A DNA stretch of 64,000 nt from Lactobacillus psittaci DSM 15354 (GTDB lineage Bacteria > Bacillota > Bacilli > Lactobacillales > Lactobacillaceae), in assembly GCF_000425905.1 (NCBI RefSeq), contig NZ_AUEI01000008.1, positions 35,837-99,836 of the forward strand. The letters run 5' to 3'. Position numbers and translations under genes: made by a program. Of this stretch, positions 8,168 through 16,177 are shown one piece after another. The notes beneath the pieces are model-generated. The model was not told where the DNA came from and searched no databases. It was given only the letters and a program-made list of their open reading frames with translations. The stretch's first letter is position 1. Every line of letters begins with the position of its first letter.

Positions 8168-9664
8168 CTAACTAGTTAACTCTATCTTTCTCTCAGCTAC
8201 TTGCTCAATGAAATATTTATCATGCTCAACTAGAATCATAGCAGGTTTAGTTTGCTTTAGCAGCTTAATTAATTGATCCTGATTAAAAACATCTAGATAA
8301 TTTGCGGGTTCATCCCATAAGTAAAAGTCAGCGTCTTCAACTAATGATTTTGCCAACGCGACTCTTTTTTGCTGGCCCATGCTCATATCTTCAATTTTTA
8401 AGGTAAAGTCAGCTCGCGGAAAGCCCATTTTTTTCAAATTATTCAGCAAATCAGAATATGTAATGTGTTCTTTTTCAGAAAACTCCTTTAAGGTGCCAGT
8501 ATATGTTGAAAAAGTCTGTGGCAAGTAGGAAATTTTTAACCCATTTGCTAGTATCATTTTGCCACTAGCTTCAGCCTTAGACTTATTCAGAATAAATTTT
8601 AGTAGGGTAGATTTACCAGAACCATTTTTCCCTTCTAGGGCAACAATACCATGATTTTTAATGATTAAGTTTAAGTCTTGAAATAAAGGTTTATTATCAA
8701 TTCTTAAACTTAAGTGTTGCAGTTCTAGGAGAGTTTGATGGTAATTAGGGCTAAAGTTCATTAATAATTCTGGTGCCTTTTCAATATTAGTTAAAAGGCC
8801 TTCTTTTTCAGTTATCTTTTTATTTACTCGTTGCTGCATAGTGATTGAGCGTTTCATTATTTTGGCAGCTTTATGACCATAAAAGCCCTTATTGATATCA
8901 GCGTGAATTTCATTTTTATGGGCAGCAGCAGTTTTGTTTTTCTCCGATTTTTCAGAAAAATTCTTAATTTGTCTAGCGCTCTTTTTGAGTGAAGCAATCT
9001 CGCTTTTTAGCTTAAGATTTTTTTCTTGATTATATTTGTCTCGCTTATCTTTAGTTGCTTCATAACTAGCATAATTACCTTGATATAAGTGAATTTCATT
9101 ATTCTCAATTGCCAGCACGTGATTGCTGACTTCATTTAAGAAGTCACGATCGTGACTGACAATAATATACCCTTCTTTGTGCTTTTTCAGGTAGTTGGCA
9201 ACTTGCCTTCTGTTAGCTACATCTAGGTGGTTAGTTGGTTCATCAATTAAGGCAAAAGAATTCTGGCTAACAAACGATAAAGCTAACAAAACCATCGTCT
9301 GCTCGCCACCACTTAAAGTATTAAATGGCTGCCAAAGTAAATCGGGATTAAGCTGCATTAAGTTTAGTTCGCGCTCTAATTGCCAAACTTCGAAGTTAAC
9401 TTGATTCTGCAGTTCATATAAAACTAGATTGTCTGGATTAGCAATTTTGATAGGGAAGTAGGAAAAAGTTAGATTAGTTGAAATCTCGCCACTTCCTTTG
9501 AGTTTGCCTCGCAGTAGGTTCAGGAATGTTGTTTTTCCACGACCATTTCTACCAACTAAGCCTAGTTTCCAAGAACTATCTAAATTAAGATTTAAATTAG
9601 AAAAAATAACTTTATCGCTATTGTCATAGCTGAATGATAGATTGCTTATTTTAATAATACTCAT
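8168..9664 (-). CDS. Lsa-type ABC-F ATPase (ribosome protection, antibiotic resistance family)
   Basis: A soluble twin-ATPase ABC-F protein of 498 residues, the length of Lsa(A). These act on ribosomes and displace lincosamide, streptogramin A or pleuromutilin drugs. Domain 1 has GRNGRGKTT (about 38-46), LSGGEQT and ALIDEPTNHLD; domain 2 has GKNGSGKST, MSMGQQKR and LWDEPANYLD. The linker between is long and charged, as in this family, and there are no membrane helices. Both ATPase domains resemble Lsa(A) segment by segment, including the C-terminal EHDKYF region. The phenotype is not provable from sequence: similar proteins may be native housekeeping or self-protection factors. An MFS exporter gene diverges from it. 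Confidence 0.85.
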   Translation of the reverse strand: MSIIKISNLSFSYDNSDKVIFSNLNLNLDSSWKLGLVGRNGRGKTTFLNLLRGKLKGSGEISTNLTFSYFPIKIANPDNLVLYELQNQVNFEVWQLERELNLMQLNPDLLWQPFNTLSGGEQTMVLLALSFVSQNSFALIDEPTNHLDVANRRQVANYLKKHKEGYIIVSHDRDFLNEVSNHVLAIENNEIHLYQGNYASYEATKDKRDKYNQEKNLKLKSEIASLKKSARQIKNFSEKSEKNKTAAAHKNEIHADINKGFYGHKAAKIMKRSITMQQRVNKKITEKEGLLTNIEKAPELLMNFSPNYHQTLLELQHLSLRIDNKPLFQDLNLIIKNHGIVALEGKNGSGKSTLLKFILNKSKAEASGKMILANGLKISYLPQTFSTYTGTLKEFSEKEHITYSDLLNNLKKMGFPRADFTLKIEDMSMGQQKRVALAKSLVEDADFYLWDEPANYLDVFNQDQLIKLLKQTKPAMILVEHDKYFIEQVAERKIELTS

Positions 9665-9732
9665 TAAAACACCTCCAATAAAAGGCCGGCTAATGGGAAT
9701 AAGTTATAAATATCTTAACATAATAAAAAAAC

Positions 9733-9761
9733 TTGTAAAAGCTTAAATTAGGTATTAAAAT
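9733..9761 (+). promoter_or_regulatory. Promoter of the MFS gene
   Basis: TTGTAA (9733-9738), a 17-base spacer and TAAAAT (9756-9761), upstream of the TTG start at 9804 and its GGGAGGG ribosome site. Confidence 0.6.
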
Positions 9762-9803
9762 CACATTTAAATATTATTTTTATTGAGTGGGAGGGCCATT
9801 TAT

Positions 9804-11030
9804 TTGAGAAAAATCTACAAATTAACACTCAACGATTTTATCAGTACTGTAGCAATTCAAGCCTTTGATGTATATACAATCTGGTATATTGCTCAAGTTA
9901 CTCAAGATCAACATTTAATTGCCTTATTTGGGAGTGTGGGCATTTTTAATATTATTTTGTCGCCAATTGGAGGAGCATACTCAGATTCATACTCAAAAGC
10001 TCGAATTATTCAAATAACTAGTTATTTAAAAACTTGCTTATTTGGCTTACTCTTAGTTTATTTATTAGTTAATCATCAAAAAGTTAGCTATAGCATTATT
10101 ATTGTTTCGGCAGCTTTAAGCATTGTGAATGCCTTTTATACTCCTGCAATTGAATCAATTGTGCCTGAAATTTCTACTGATGAAAATGACTTATTTAAAA
10201 ATAATACTTTTATTAGTATGGCAGGACAGATTGCCTCTCTAGCTGGAGCGGGAGTAGGAAGCTTACTGATTGTAGTTTTTTATCCCACTTTGAGTTATCT
10301 AGCTGTTTTTGGGATAACTTTAATTTCGGCAATTTTTGTGATTAAGCTCGGAGCTGCTAAGACTGAAAGTCACAAAAATCAACCTGTAAAACTATTGGCA
10401 TTCAAACATATTTTTAAGGGCTTTAAAACTATCTGGAGTATTGATATTATCAAAATTCTATTTCCTTATGCTTGTTTAATGAACTTGAGCTATTGGCTTT
10501 ATTACTACTTAATGCCAATATATTTGAGTAAAGAGTTTCCTACTTTTAAATTTGCCTATTCTTTACAAGAATTTACGATTGCCTTTGCGGCCTTTATTTG
10601 CGGGATATATCTAACTAAGTTTTCGAACTATATTGTTAAATATTCTAAGTTGTATGTACCTTTTCTTCTTGCTCAATCTATTGGAATTGTTTTGATGCCA
10701 CTATTATTTATGATTACTAATAACGAAGTGGTGAAGTTAGCAATTTTGCTTGGAGCCTGGCTTTTATATGGAGTATTTAACTTCTTATCAAGTCTAATTT
10801 TTGTAACCAAAATCCAGCAATTAGTAGATGGCAGTAAACTAGGCACTACTTTTGGAATTATCTTTTCGATTTTTGGCGCATTAAGCCCAATTTCTGCTGG
10901 ATTTAGTGGTTTAATAAAAGAAATTAATTCTATTACAGTATTTTTGGTCGGTAGTATTATGATATTAACAGTTGTTGTGATGCTACTTGATAAGCGAATT
11001 AAAAAGTTATTTATCACTAAAACTGAATAA
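9804..11030 (+). CDS. MFS transporter (putative efflux)
   Basis: A 408-residue major facilitator with about 12 hydrophobic helices. A TTG at 9783 is also in frame, but the GGGAGGG ribosome site at 9788-9794 overlaps that reading, so the TTG at 9804 (protein begins MRKIYKLTLNDFIS) is the likely start. The loop after helix 2 has GGAYSDSYSKARII, a version of the MFS loop 2-3 motif (normally GxLaDrxGrkr). The family resembles MdfA/MefA-like exporters, but no substrate can be assigned. It is divergent from the Lsa-type ABC-F gene, and both may contribute to drug tolerance (inference). Confidence 0.85.
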   Translation: MRKIYKLTLNDFISTVAIQAFDVYTIWYIAQVTQDQHLIALFGSVGIFNIILSPIGGAYSDSYSKARIIQITSYLKTCLFGLLLVYLLVNHQKVSYSIIIVSAALSIVNAFYTPAIESIVPEISTDENDLFKNNTFISMAGQIASLAGAGVGSLLIVVFYPTLSYLAVFGITLISAIFVIKLGAAKTESHKNQPVKLLAFKHIFKGFKTIWSIDIIKILFPYACLMNLSYWLYYYLMPIYLSKEFPTFKFAYSLQEFTIAFAAFICGIYLTKFSNYIVKYSKLYVPFLLAQSIGIVLMPLLFMITNNEVVKLAILLGAWLLYGVFNFLSSLIFVTKIQQLVDGSKLGTTFGIIFSIFGALSPISAGFSGLIKEINSITVFLVGSIMILTVVVMLLDKRIKKLFITKTE

Positions 11031-11035
11031 ATATA

Positions 11036-11077
11036 AAAAGCTGACATATCCTCAAAACAGAAGATATATCAGCTTTT
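11036..11077. terminator. Bidirectional terminator between MFS and dgk
   Basis: Long imperfect stem AAAAGCTGACATATC / GATATATCAGCTTTT with flanking A and T runs, lying between two convergent genes. Confidence 0.8.
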
Positions 11078-11080
11078 AAT

Positions 11081-11755
11081 TTAGTTATGACTAGGTACCC
11101 AATCTTCAGGTAACTTATCCATTTCTTTAAGCTTGGCAACAATCGTATCCAAGACTTCTTGACGATCTTTTTCACTTGCCATAAAGTCTAACTTATCACC
11201 GTCAATCTTAATCTTTGGTGAGTAGTCATAGTTTTCATACCAAGGTTCATAATAACTCAATAAACGCTTGTAGTAGTCTTCTAGCGTAGGATCATAGTCG
11301 AGCTGTTCGAACTCACGACCGCGTTTTTGAATTCGGTGAATCATTGTGTCGTAAGAAACATCAATGTGGACTAATAAGTCAGGATTTTTCTTAGGCATGT
11401 GCTTTAATTCCTTCATCATGGAATCAAGCAATTCATCGTAAGTGGCGATTTCTTCCTTGGTTGCACGACCGATATCGGCGTTCATATGGAAGAAGAGTGA
11501 ATCTTCGTAGATTGAACGGTCTAAGACGTTATTATCATCGGTTAAAGCAGCCTTAATACTGTGAAAACGGGTATTTAAGAAGAAAATTTGTAATAAAAAT
11601 GCATACTTCTTAGGATCCTTGTAGAAAAGTGGCAAAACAGGGTTATTATCAACACTTTCATAAAAAGGCTTAGTTCCTAAATACTTTGACAAAATGGTGG
11701 TTAAACTGGATTTACCGGCTCCAATAGGCCCGCTTAATACAATAACTGTCATCAC
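11081..11755 (-). CDS. dgk: Deoxyguanosine kinase subunit
   Basis: Phosphorylates deoxyguanosine as part of deoxynucleoside salvage. 224 residues with Walker [10 protein letters not shown] (about 10-18), the [14 protein letters not shown] motif with the catalytic DRS, and a KRGREFEQ lid. Lactobacillus acidophilus R-26 has tandem dak-dgk genes whose products form a heterodimer; this gene is the second and has the matching 224-residue length. Two ATGs are adjacent (11755, 11752); AAAGAGAG lies upstream. It is 15 bases downstream of its paralog, hence one operon. It is likely needed because such lactobacilli lack a complete route to deoxynucleotides. Confidence 0.9.
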   Translation of the reverse strand: MMTVIVLSGPIGAGKSSLTTILSKYLGTKPFYESVDNNPVLPLFYKDPKKYAFLLQIFFLNTRFHSIKAALTDDNNVLDRSIYEDSLFFHMNADIGRATKEEIATYDELLDSMMKELKHMPKKNPDLLVHIDVSYDTMIHRIQKRGREFEQLDYDPTLEDYYKRLLSYYEPWYENYDYSPKIKIDGDKLDFMASEKDRQEVLDTIVAKLKEMDKLPEDWVPSHN

Positions 11756-11770
11756 ATTCTCTCTTTTTAA

Positions 11771-12421
11771 TTATATGTTTCCAAGTTCACGTAACTTGTC
11801 ATCAATCAACTTCAAAACAGCCTCGCAATCAGCTTCGTTATCAACGAAGTTGTACTTGTCGCCATCGATAATCATCTTAGGTGATTCATCGTAGTTTTCG
11901 TACCAAGGTTCGTAGTAGTTGCGTAAGCGTTCATAATATTCCTTCAAGCTTGGGTCAGTTTCAAGCTGTTCGAAAGAGCGTCCCCGACGCTTGATGCGGT
12001 TAAGCATAGTATCAAGGGAAACGTTGATGTAGATTAATAAATCAGGCTTTTTGTGAGGATTGCCTGGAACATCTTCCATCATGTTATGAACGAGGTCATC
12101 GTAAATTTCGCATTCAGTTGGATCAGCAATCCCGCTGTCGGCGTTCATTTTGAAAAAGAGCGCATCTTCGTAGATTGATCGATCTAATACGACATTCTTA
12201 TTACCAGTCGCAAGTGCCTCGTTAATTTGGGCTAAGCGCTTATTAAGTAGATAAGTATTAAGTAAGAAGGTGTAGCGTTTCATATCCTTGTAGTATAAAG
12301 GCAAAACAGGATTTTGAGAAACATCTTCATAAAATGCCTTAGCATCTAAGTGCTTGGCTAAAATGGTGGTTAAACTGGATTTACCGGCTCCAATGGGCCC
12401 GCTCAATACAATAACTGTCAT
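11771..12421 (-). CDS. dak: Deoxyadenosine kinase subunit
   Basis: Paralog of the following dgk gene and probable partner subunit, phosphorylating deoxyadenosine. Walker [10 protein letters not shown] near residue 9, [16 protein letters not shown] with DRS, and RRGRSFEQ lid. The first eight residues (MTVIVLSG) and the DNA around them are nearly identical to dgk, a sign of recent duplication or gene conversion. An in-frame ATG at 12439 would add six residues (MYRKSV); 12421 is chosen because the paralog aligns there and AGAAAGAG lies before it. This gives 216 residues, close to the known deoxyadenosine kinase subunit. Assignment of dak versus dgk rests on order, length and remembered sequence. 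Confidence 0.88.
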   Translation of the reverse strand: MTVIVLSGPIGAGKSSLTTILAKHLDAKAFYEDVSQNPVLPLYYKDMKRYTFLLNTYLLNKRLAQINEALATGNKNVVLDRSIYEDALFFKMNADSGIADPTECEIYDDLVHNMMEDVPGNPHKKPDLLIYINVSLDTMLNRIKRRGRSFEQLETDPSLKEYYERLRNYYEPWYENYDESPKMIIDGDKYNFVDNEADCEAVLKLIDDKLRELGNI

Positions 12422-12522
12422 CACGCTCTTTCTGTACATGAAAATTACTAGATATAGTTTACCTTTACTAGTTTAATTCAAGATATTGGGAGCTACAAGC
12501 CTTTTTTTAATTAAGTTGAAAA

Positions 12523-12559
12523 CAAAAAAGTCAAGTAGAAAAACTTAATCTACTTGACT
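12523..12559 (-). terminator. nagB terminator
   Basis: Stem AGTCAAGTAGA / TCTACTTGACT followed on the minus strand by a T run, 28 bases beyond the nagB stop codon. Confidence 0.85.
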
Positions 12560-12587
12560 AAATTTGTTATTTAATTTTGAAATTAGT

Positions 12588-13307
12588 TTACTTTAAATAT
12601 TTAGGATCTAAGTCTTGAACTGCAGCTTTATCACAAATAATTGTCACATCTGGGTGCTTTTGCAAAATTGATGCTGGCATTTCTTCAGTGACAGGACCTT
12701 CAACCATATGCTTGATTGCCCAACGCTTCTTTTCGCCAAATGCTAGTAAAACAATCTTCTTAGCTGACATAATTGACGCAATTCCCATGCAAATAGCTGA
12801 CTTAGGTACTTCATCAATGCTATCAAAAAAGCGGGAGTTAGCTTCAATCGTGCTTTGCGTAAGCTTGACTTCGTGAGTGGTACTATCAAATGGAGTGCCT
12901 GGTTCGTTGAAGGCAATGTGACCGTTACGACCGATTCCTAAAAGTTGTAAGTCAATTGGATGTTCTTTAATTATTTGATCATAGCGGGCAACTTCACTAG
13001 CTGTATCACTTGCTAGACCATTAGGGAGGTAGGAGTGCTTAAATGGTTTTGCCTTAAAGAGGTGCTCGTTCATGAAGTAGTGGTAGCTTTGATCATTTTT
13101 AGGATCTAAGCCAACATATTCGTCTAAGTTAATACTGGTAAGATTTGAAAAGTTTAAATCACTATGAGCTAATTCTTGATATAGTTCAATGGGAGATGAG
13201 CCAGTTGCTAGACCTAAGACTTTAGCACCATTTTGAATTTCATTAGCAAAAATCTTGAAAGCTTGGGCTCCGCCGGTAATTTTATCTTTGGTAACAATAA
13301 TTTTCAT
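12588..13307 (-). CDS. nagB: Glucosamine-6-phosphate deaminase
   Basis: Converts glucosamine-6-phosphate to fructose-6-phosphate and ammonia, feeding amino sugars into glycolysis. 239 residues, the short Firmicute form. Substrate-binding [12 protein letters not shown] (about 33-44), [10 protein letters not shown] with the catalytic Asp near 62, and [15 protein letters not shown] with the ring-opening His near 130. The allosteric C-terminal extension of the E. coli enzyme is missing, as is usual here. Expressed alone from a promoter with two operator copies at 13330-13361, probably for a GntR-type NagR. Confidence 0.95.
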   Translation of the reverse strand: MKIIVTKDKITGGAQAFKIFANEIQNGAKVLGLATGSSPIELYQELAHSDLNFSNLTSINLDEYVGLDPKNDQSYHYFMNEHLFKAKPFKHSYLPNGLASDTASEVARYDQIIKEHPIDLQLLGIGRNGHIAFNEPGTPFDSTTHEVKLTQSTIEANSRFFDSIDEVPKSAICMGIASIMSAKKIVLLAFGEKKRWAIKHMVEGPVTEEMPASILQKHPDVTIICDKAAVQDLDPKYLK

Positions 13308-13329
13308 AATTAGGACTCCCTTCTTACTT

Positions 13330-13369
13330 TGGTATAGTCCATTATAAACCGGTATAGTCCAAAAGTCAA
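13330..13369 (-). promoter_or_regulatory. nagB promoter with two NagR-like operators
   Basis: On the minus strand, TTGACT (13369-13364), 17 bases and TATAAT (13346-13341). Two copies of TGGTATAGTCCA-like sequence, at 13330-13341 and 13350-13361, have centres 20 bases apart (two helical turns). One lies between -35 and -10, the other just downstream of -10. The form resembles NagR/DasR operators (TGGTCTAGACCA type) and predicts derepression by amino-sugar phosphates. No regulator gene is present in the window. Confidence 0.75.
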
Positions 13370-13400
13370 AAAAGAAGCTAGATTTTTCTAGCTTCTTTTT
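13368..13400 (-). terminator. yefM-yoeB terminator
   Basis: Stem AAAAGAAGCTAGA / TCTAGCTTCTTTT with T run on the minus strand, 7 bases beyond yoeB and touching the -35 of nagB, so it insulates nagB from the toxin operon. Confidence 0.85.
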
Positions 13401-13406
13401 ATTAAT

Positions 13407-13673
13407 TTAATAGTGGAAACGTAATTGGATAATTTCTATTCGATCTTCAAAAACACAATAAACTAAACGATCTTTTTCGTTAATTCTGCGTGACCAGTAT
13501 CCACTTAATTCATGTTGTAATGGTTCTGGATTCCCTAAACCTGAAAAAGGATTTCTAATTGTATCTGTAATTAAAGAATTGATTCTTTTTAATGTTTTTT
13601 TATCTTGCTTTTGCCAATACAAATATTCTTGCCAACTATCACCTTTGAATTCTATATTTAATCTTTTAGTCAT
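13407..13673 (-). CDS. yoeB: YoeB/Txe-family mRNA interferase toxin
   Basis: An 88-residue ribosome-dependent endoribonuclease toxin of the RelE superfamily. It keeps the family core: NPFSGLGNPEPLQHELSGYW with the catalytic Glu, RRINEKDRLVY with the catalytic Arg, and the C-terminal RFHY with the catalytic His. It overlaps the antitoxin gene by 8 bases in the usual antitoxin-first order. The active-site residues are intact, so it should be functional. Confidence 0.93.
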   Translation of the reverse strand: MTKRLNIEFKGDSWQEYLYWQKQDKKTLKRINSLITDTIRNPFSGLGNPEPLQHELSGYWSRRINEKDRLVYCVFEDRIEIIQLRFHY

Positions 13674-13944
13674 TAGTTTGTACCAAATTATCCCATTCTT
13701 CGGGGCTTAAAATTTTGTTGCTATGCTTAGATGATAAGCCTCTTTGTAAAGCTTCTTTATTAGCCTTTGTAGATAACAAATAATTAGTTTCTTGCCATGA
13801 ATTAAACTCTTTTTCGGATAGAAGGACAACATTTTTATTTTCAGGTCTAGTAATAAAAACAATATCATTATAGTCTGAAACATCATTAGCAATTTGCTTA
13901 AAATTCTTTCGTAAATCTCTGGCAGTTGTTGCTTTAATAGTCAA
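13666..13944 (-). CDS. yefM: YefM/Phd-family antitoxin
   Basis: Binds and neutralises YoeB and represses its own operon. The frame is open back to 14013, but that longer reading would run through the operator palindrome. The TTG at 13942-13944 follows AGAAAGAAGG at proper spacing and gives TIKATTARDLRKNFKQIANDV, the canonical Phd/YefM DNA-binding N-terminus. The resulting 92 residues are normal for the family. The C-terminal part (LSPEEWDNLVQTND) would wrap the toxin. It is the first gene of a two-gene operon. Confidence 0.9.
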   Translation of the reverse strand: MTIKATTARDLRKNFKQIANDVSDYNDIVFITRPENKNVVLLSEKEFNSWQETNYLLSTKANKEALQRGLSSKHSNKILSPEEWDNLVQTND

Positions 13945-13982
13945 AATTATATACCTTCTTTCTAAAACAATCTTCAATAGAA

Positions 13983-14020
13983 TTTTAACATGTGTACACA
14001 AAAAAGTACACATGTTAGAA
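13983..14020. promoter_or_regulatory. yefM-yoeB operator
   Basis: Inverted repeat TAACATGTGTAC (13986-13997) and GTACACATGTTA (14006-14017), extended by A/T bases on both sides. The left arm includes the palindrome TGTGTACACA with the TGTACA core known from YefM-YoeB operators. Position upstream of the TTG start fits autoregulation. Confidence 0.75.
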
Positions 14021-14021
14021 T

Positions 14022-14056
14022 TAAAAACTCATAGCCTTAATTTAAAGACTATGAGC
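14022..14056 (-). terminator. Terminator of the nucleoside ABC operon
   Basis: Stem CTCATAGCCTT / AAGACTATGAG. The single non-complementary position becomes a G-U pair only in the minus-strand RNA, which then runs into a T run. It lies 20 bases past the permease gene at 14076. Confidence 0.8.
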
Positions 14057-14075
14057 TTCTTTTTATTAATTCTTG

Positions 14076-15032
14076 TTATTTAGATTTTACATAAGTTTGG
14101 CCATCTGCAGCAGGAGCAACACTCTTACCGAAGAATGCCACCAAAACGATAATTGTAATTACGTAAGGTGCAATTTGTAAGTAAACAGATGGTACATGAG
14201 AAATGAATGGTAATTGACTACCGATAATACTTAAACTTTGAGCAAAGCCAAAGAATAACGAACTAAGCATTGCGCCGATTGGATCCCATTTACCAAAGAT
14301 CATCGCAGCTAAAGCCATGAAGCCTTGACCAACGATAGTTGAAACGCTGAAGTTACCTGAAATCGCTTGGGCAAAAACAGCACCACCAATACCACCAAGG
14401 AAGCCAGAAATTAAAACTCCCGCATAACGCATCGCATAAACGTTAACTCCCATAGTATCAGCAGCTTTAGGATTTTCACCAGCTGAACGAAGACGCAAGC
14501 CAAATGGAGTCTTATAAAGTACCCACCATAAGAAGATTGCTAGGATAACTGAAATCCATGCAGGAGCTGAAGTATCTTTAAAGAAAATATCACCAATTAC
14601 AGGAATTTTAGACAGTACAGGAACATTGTAGTAACCAAAGTTAGCTGAAATGTTTTCAGTTTGACCTTTGTCATACATGGCCTTAATTAAGAAAACGCCA
14701 AGTGGAGGAGCCATTAAATTTAAAACTGTCCCAGAAATGATGTGGTCAGCTCTGAAGTTAACAGTTGCGACCGCATGCAATAGTGAGAAAATCAAACCAA
14801 CAATCCCACCAACAAGTAAGCCAATCCAAGGAGTAGCAGAACCGAAGGTAGAAGCAAAAGTTAAGTTAAAGACAATACTTGAAAATGCTCCCATGGTCAT
14901 AATGCCTTCAAGTCCAACATTAACAATTCCACTGTGTTCACTAAATGCGCCACCTAAAGCGGTATAAACTAAAGGAGCAGAATAAACCAAGGTTGAAGAT
15001 ACAATCAAGGCAATAATTGAAACGATATTCAT
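14076..15032 (-). CDS. Nucleoside ABC transporter permease (NupC/YufQ type)
   Basis: A 318-residue inner-membrane permease of the branched-chain/ribose-type (BPD_transp_2) family. Its EHSGIVNVGLEGIMTMGAF segment (about 32-50) and GENPKAADTMGVNV coupling loop (about 190) are characteristic of the BmpA-NupABC nucleoside importer. Its start abuts the stop of the preceding permease. With its partner it forms the channel fed by Bmp lipoproteins. Purine nucleosides are the likely substrates, from family knowledge. Confidence 0.9.
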   Translation of the reverse strand: MNIVSIIALIVSSTLVYSAPLVYTALGGAFSEHSGIVNVGLEGIMTMGAFSSIVFNLTFASTFGSATPWIGLLVGGIVGLIFSLLHAVATVNFRADHIISGTVLNLMAPPLGVFLIKAMYDKGQTENISANFGYYNVPVLSKIPVIGDIFFKDTSAPAWISVILAIFLWWVLYKTPFGLRLRSAGENPKAADTMGVNVYAMRYAGVLISGFLGGIGGAVFAQAISGNFSVSTIVGQGFMALAAMIFGKWDPIGAMLSSLFFGFAQSLSIIGSQLPFISHVPSVYLQIAPYVITIIVLVAFFGKSVAPAADGQTYVKSK

Positions 15033-16177
15033 TAAACTTCTCCTCCTTTCCCGACTTTAACTGCCGGGCCATCAACACTATTATTTGGAATATTTGCTAA
15101 AGTTTCAGGTTGGTTGTAATTAGGTTTTTTCTTGGTAAAGAGCAAGCCAATAACATAGTTAATTGCGACAAAGAAGATAATTGCGGCAATAACGATAGAA
15201 ACAATTTCGTAAGGAATTCCAGCTAAAGTCTGCATCCCTAAACCACCAATTTTGAGGATAGAGAAAAGAATAGCGGCAAATAAAATCCCCAAAGCAGTGC
15301 CACTACCAAGCAAGGCAACGCTCATTCCATCAAAACCAATGTCGACACTAGTTGTTTGAGTAAAGTAGTTTTGGTAAGTTCCCAAGCCTTGAACAACGCC
15401 ACCTAAACCTGCGAATCCACCAGATAAAAGCATAGAAATAATGATATTCTTCTTAGCACTCATACCAGCGTAACGTGAGGCAAATGGGTTAAGCCCAACT
15501 GATTTAATTTCAAAACCAGTTACGGTCTTTTTCATAATGAACCAAAAGACAAGTAGAGCAATTAAAGCTAAGAAAATTCCGGCATTAATTCTTGAACCAC
15601 CGAAGATGTTGCTAAGCCAGTCTAATTGTAAGCTACCAGCTGCAGGAACAGTCTTGGTTGCATCAGTTGAAACTCTGAGGTTTTTGTTCATCACGTTTTG
15701 CATCAAGTATTGGCATGAGTAAAGCACGATGTAGTTAACCATGATAGTAACAATAACTTCGTTAGTGCCAAAGTATGCTCTTAAAACTCCGGCAATCCCA
15801 GCAATTAAAGCACCAACTAAGGTACCTACAATAATTGCGTAAGGTAAGAGGATATACTTGGGTAAGTGTGGATTAGCTAAGGCAATCCAAATTGCTGCTA
15901 GCCAGCCACCTTGAGCTTGACCAGGTAAGCCGATGTTGAAAAAGCCGGCGCTACTTGCAATTGAAAATCCAATTGCTGTAAAGATTAATGGCGTAGCTTC
16001 ACGAATAGTTTCACCGATACCATTCATATTACCTAGGGCACTAGAAAACATTGAAGAGTAAGCTACAAATGGGTTGTAGCTCCAAATTAACATGATAATC
16101 GCACCGACTAAAAAGCCAGCAATAATAGAAATAAGTGGTACCAAGATTTTCTTTGTTTGCGGTGTAACTTTAAACAT
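15032..16177 (-). CDS. Nucleoside ABC transporter permease (NupB/YufP type)
   Basis: A 381-residue permease, longer than its partner because of an extra N-terminal helix and a hydrophilic C-terminal tail. The GFFNIGLPGQAQGGWLA segment (about 82-98) and VGLNPFASRYAGM coupling loop (about 227) define the YufP branch. It overlaps both the ATPase stop and the next permease start by a base or so, so the three genes are translationally coupled. Confidence 0.9.
   Translation of the reverse strand: MFKVTPQTKKILVPLISIIAGFLVGAIIMLIWSYNPFVAYSSMFSSALGNMNGIGETIREATPLIFTAIGFSIASSAGFFNIGLPGQAQGGWLAAIWIALANPHLPKYILLPYAIIVGTLVGALIAGIAGVLRAYFGTNEVIVTIMVNYIVLYSCQYLMQNVMNKNLRVSTDATKTVPAAGSLQLDWLSNIFGGSRINAGIFLALIALLVFWFIMKKTVTGFEIKSVGLNPFASRYAGMSAKKNIIISMLLSGGFAGLGGVVQGLGTYQNYFTQTTSVDIGFDGMSVALLGSGTALGILFAAILFSILKIGGLGMQTLAGIPYEIVSIVIAAIIFFVAINYVIGLLFTKKKPNYNQPETLANIPNNSVDGPAVKVGKGGEV

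Noticed and set aside
13945..14013. Longer N-terminus of the antitoxin
   Set aside because: It would translate through the operator palindrome and give a sequence unlike YefM; the TTG at 13942-13944 has the correct ribosome site.
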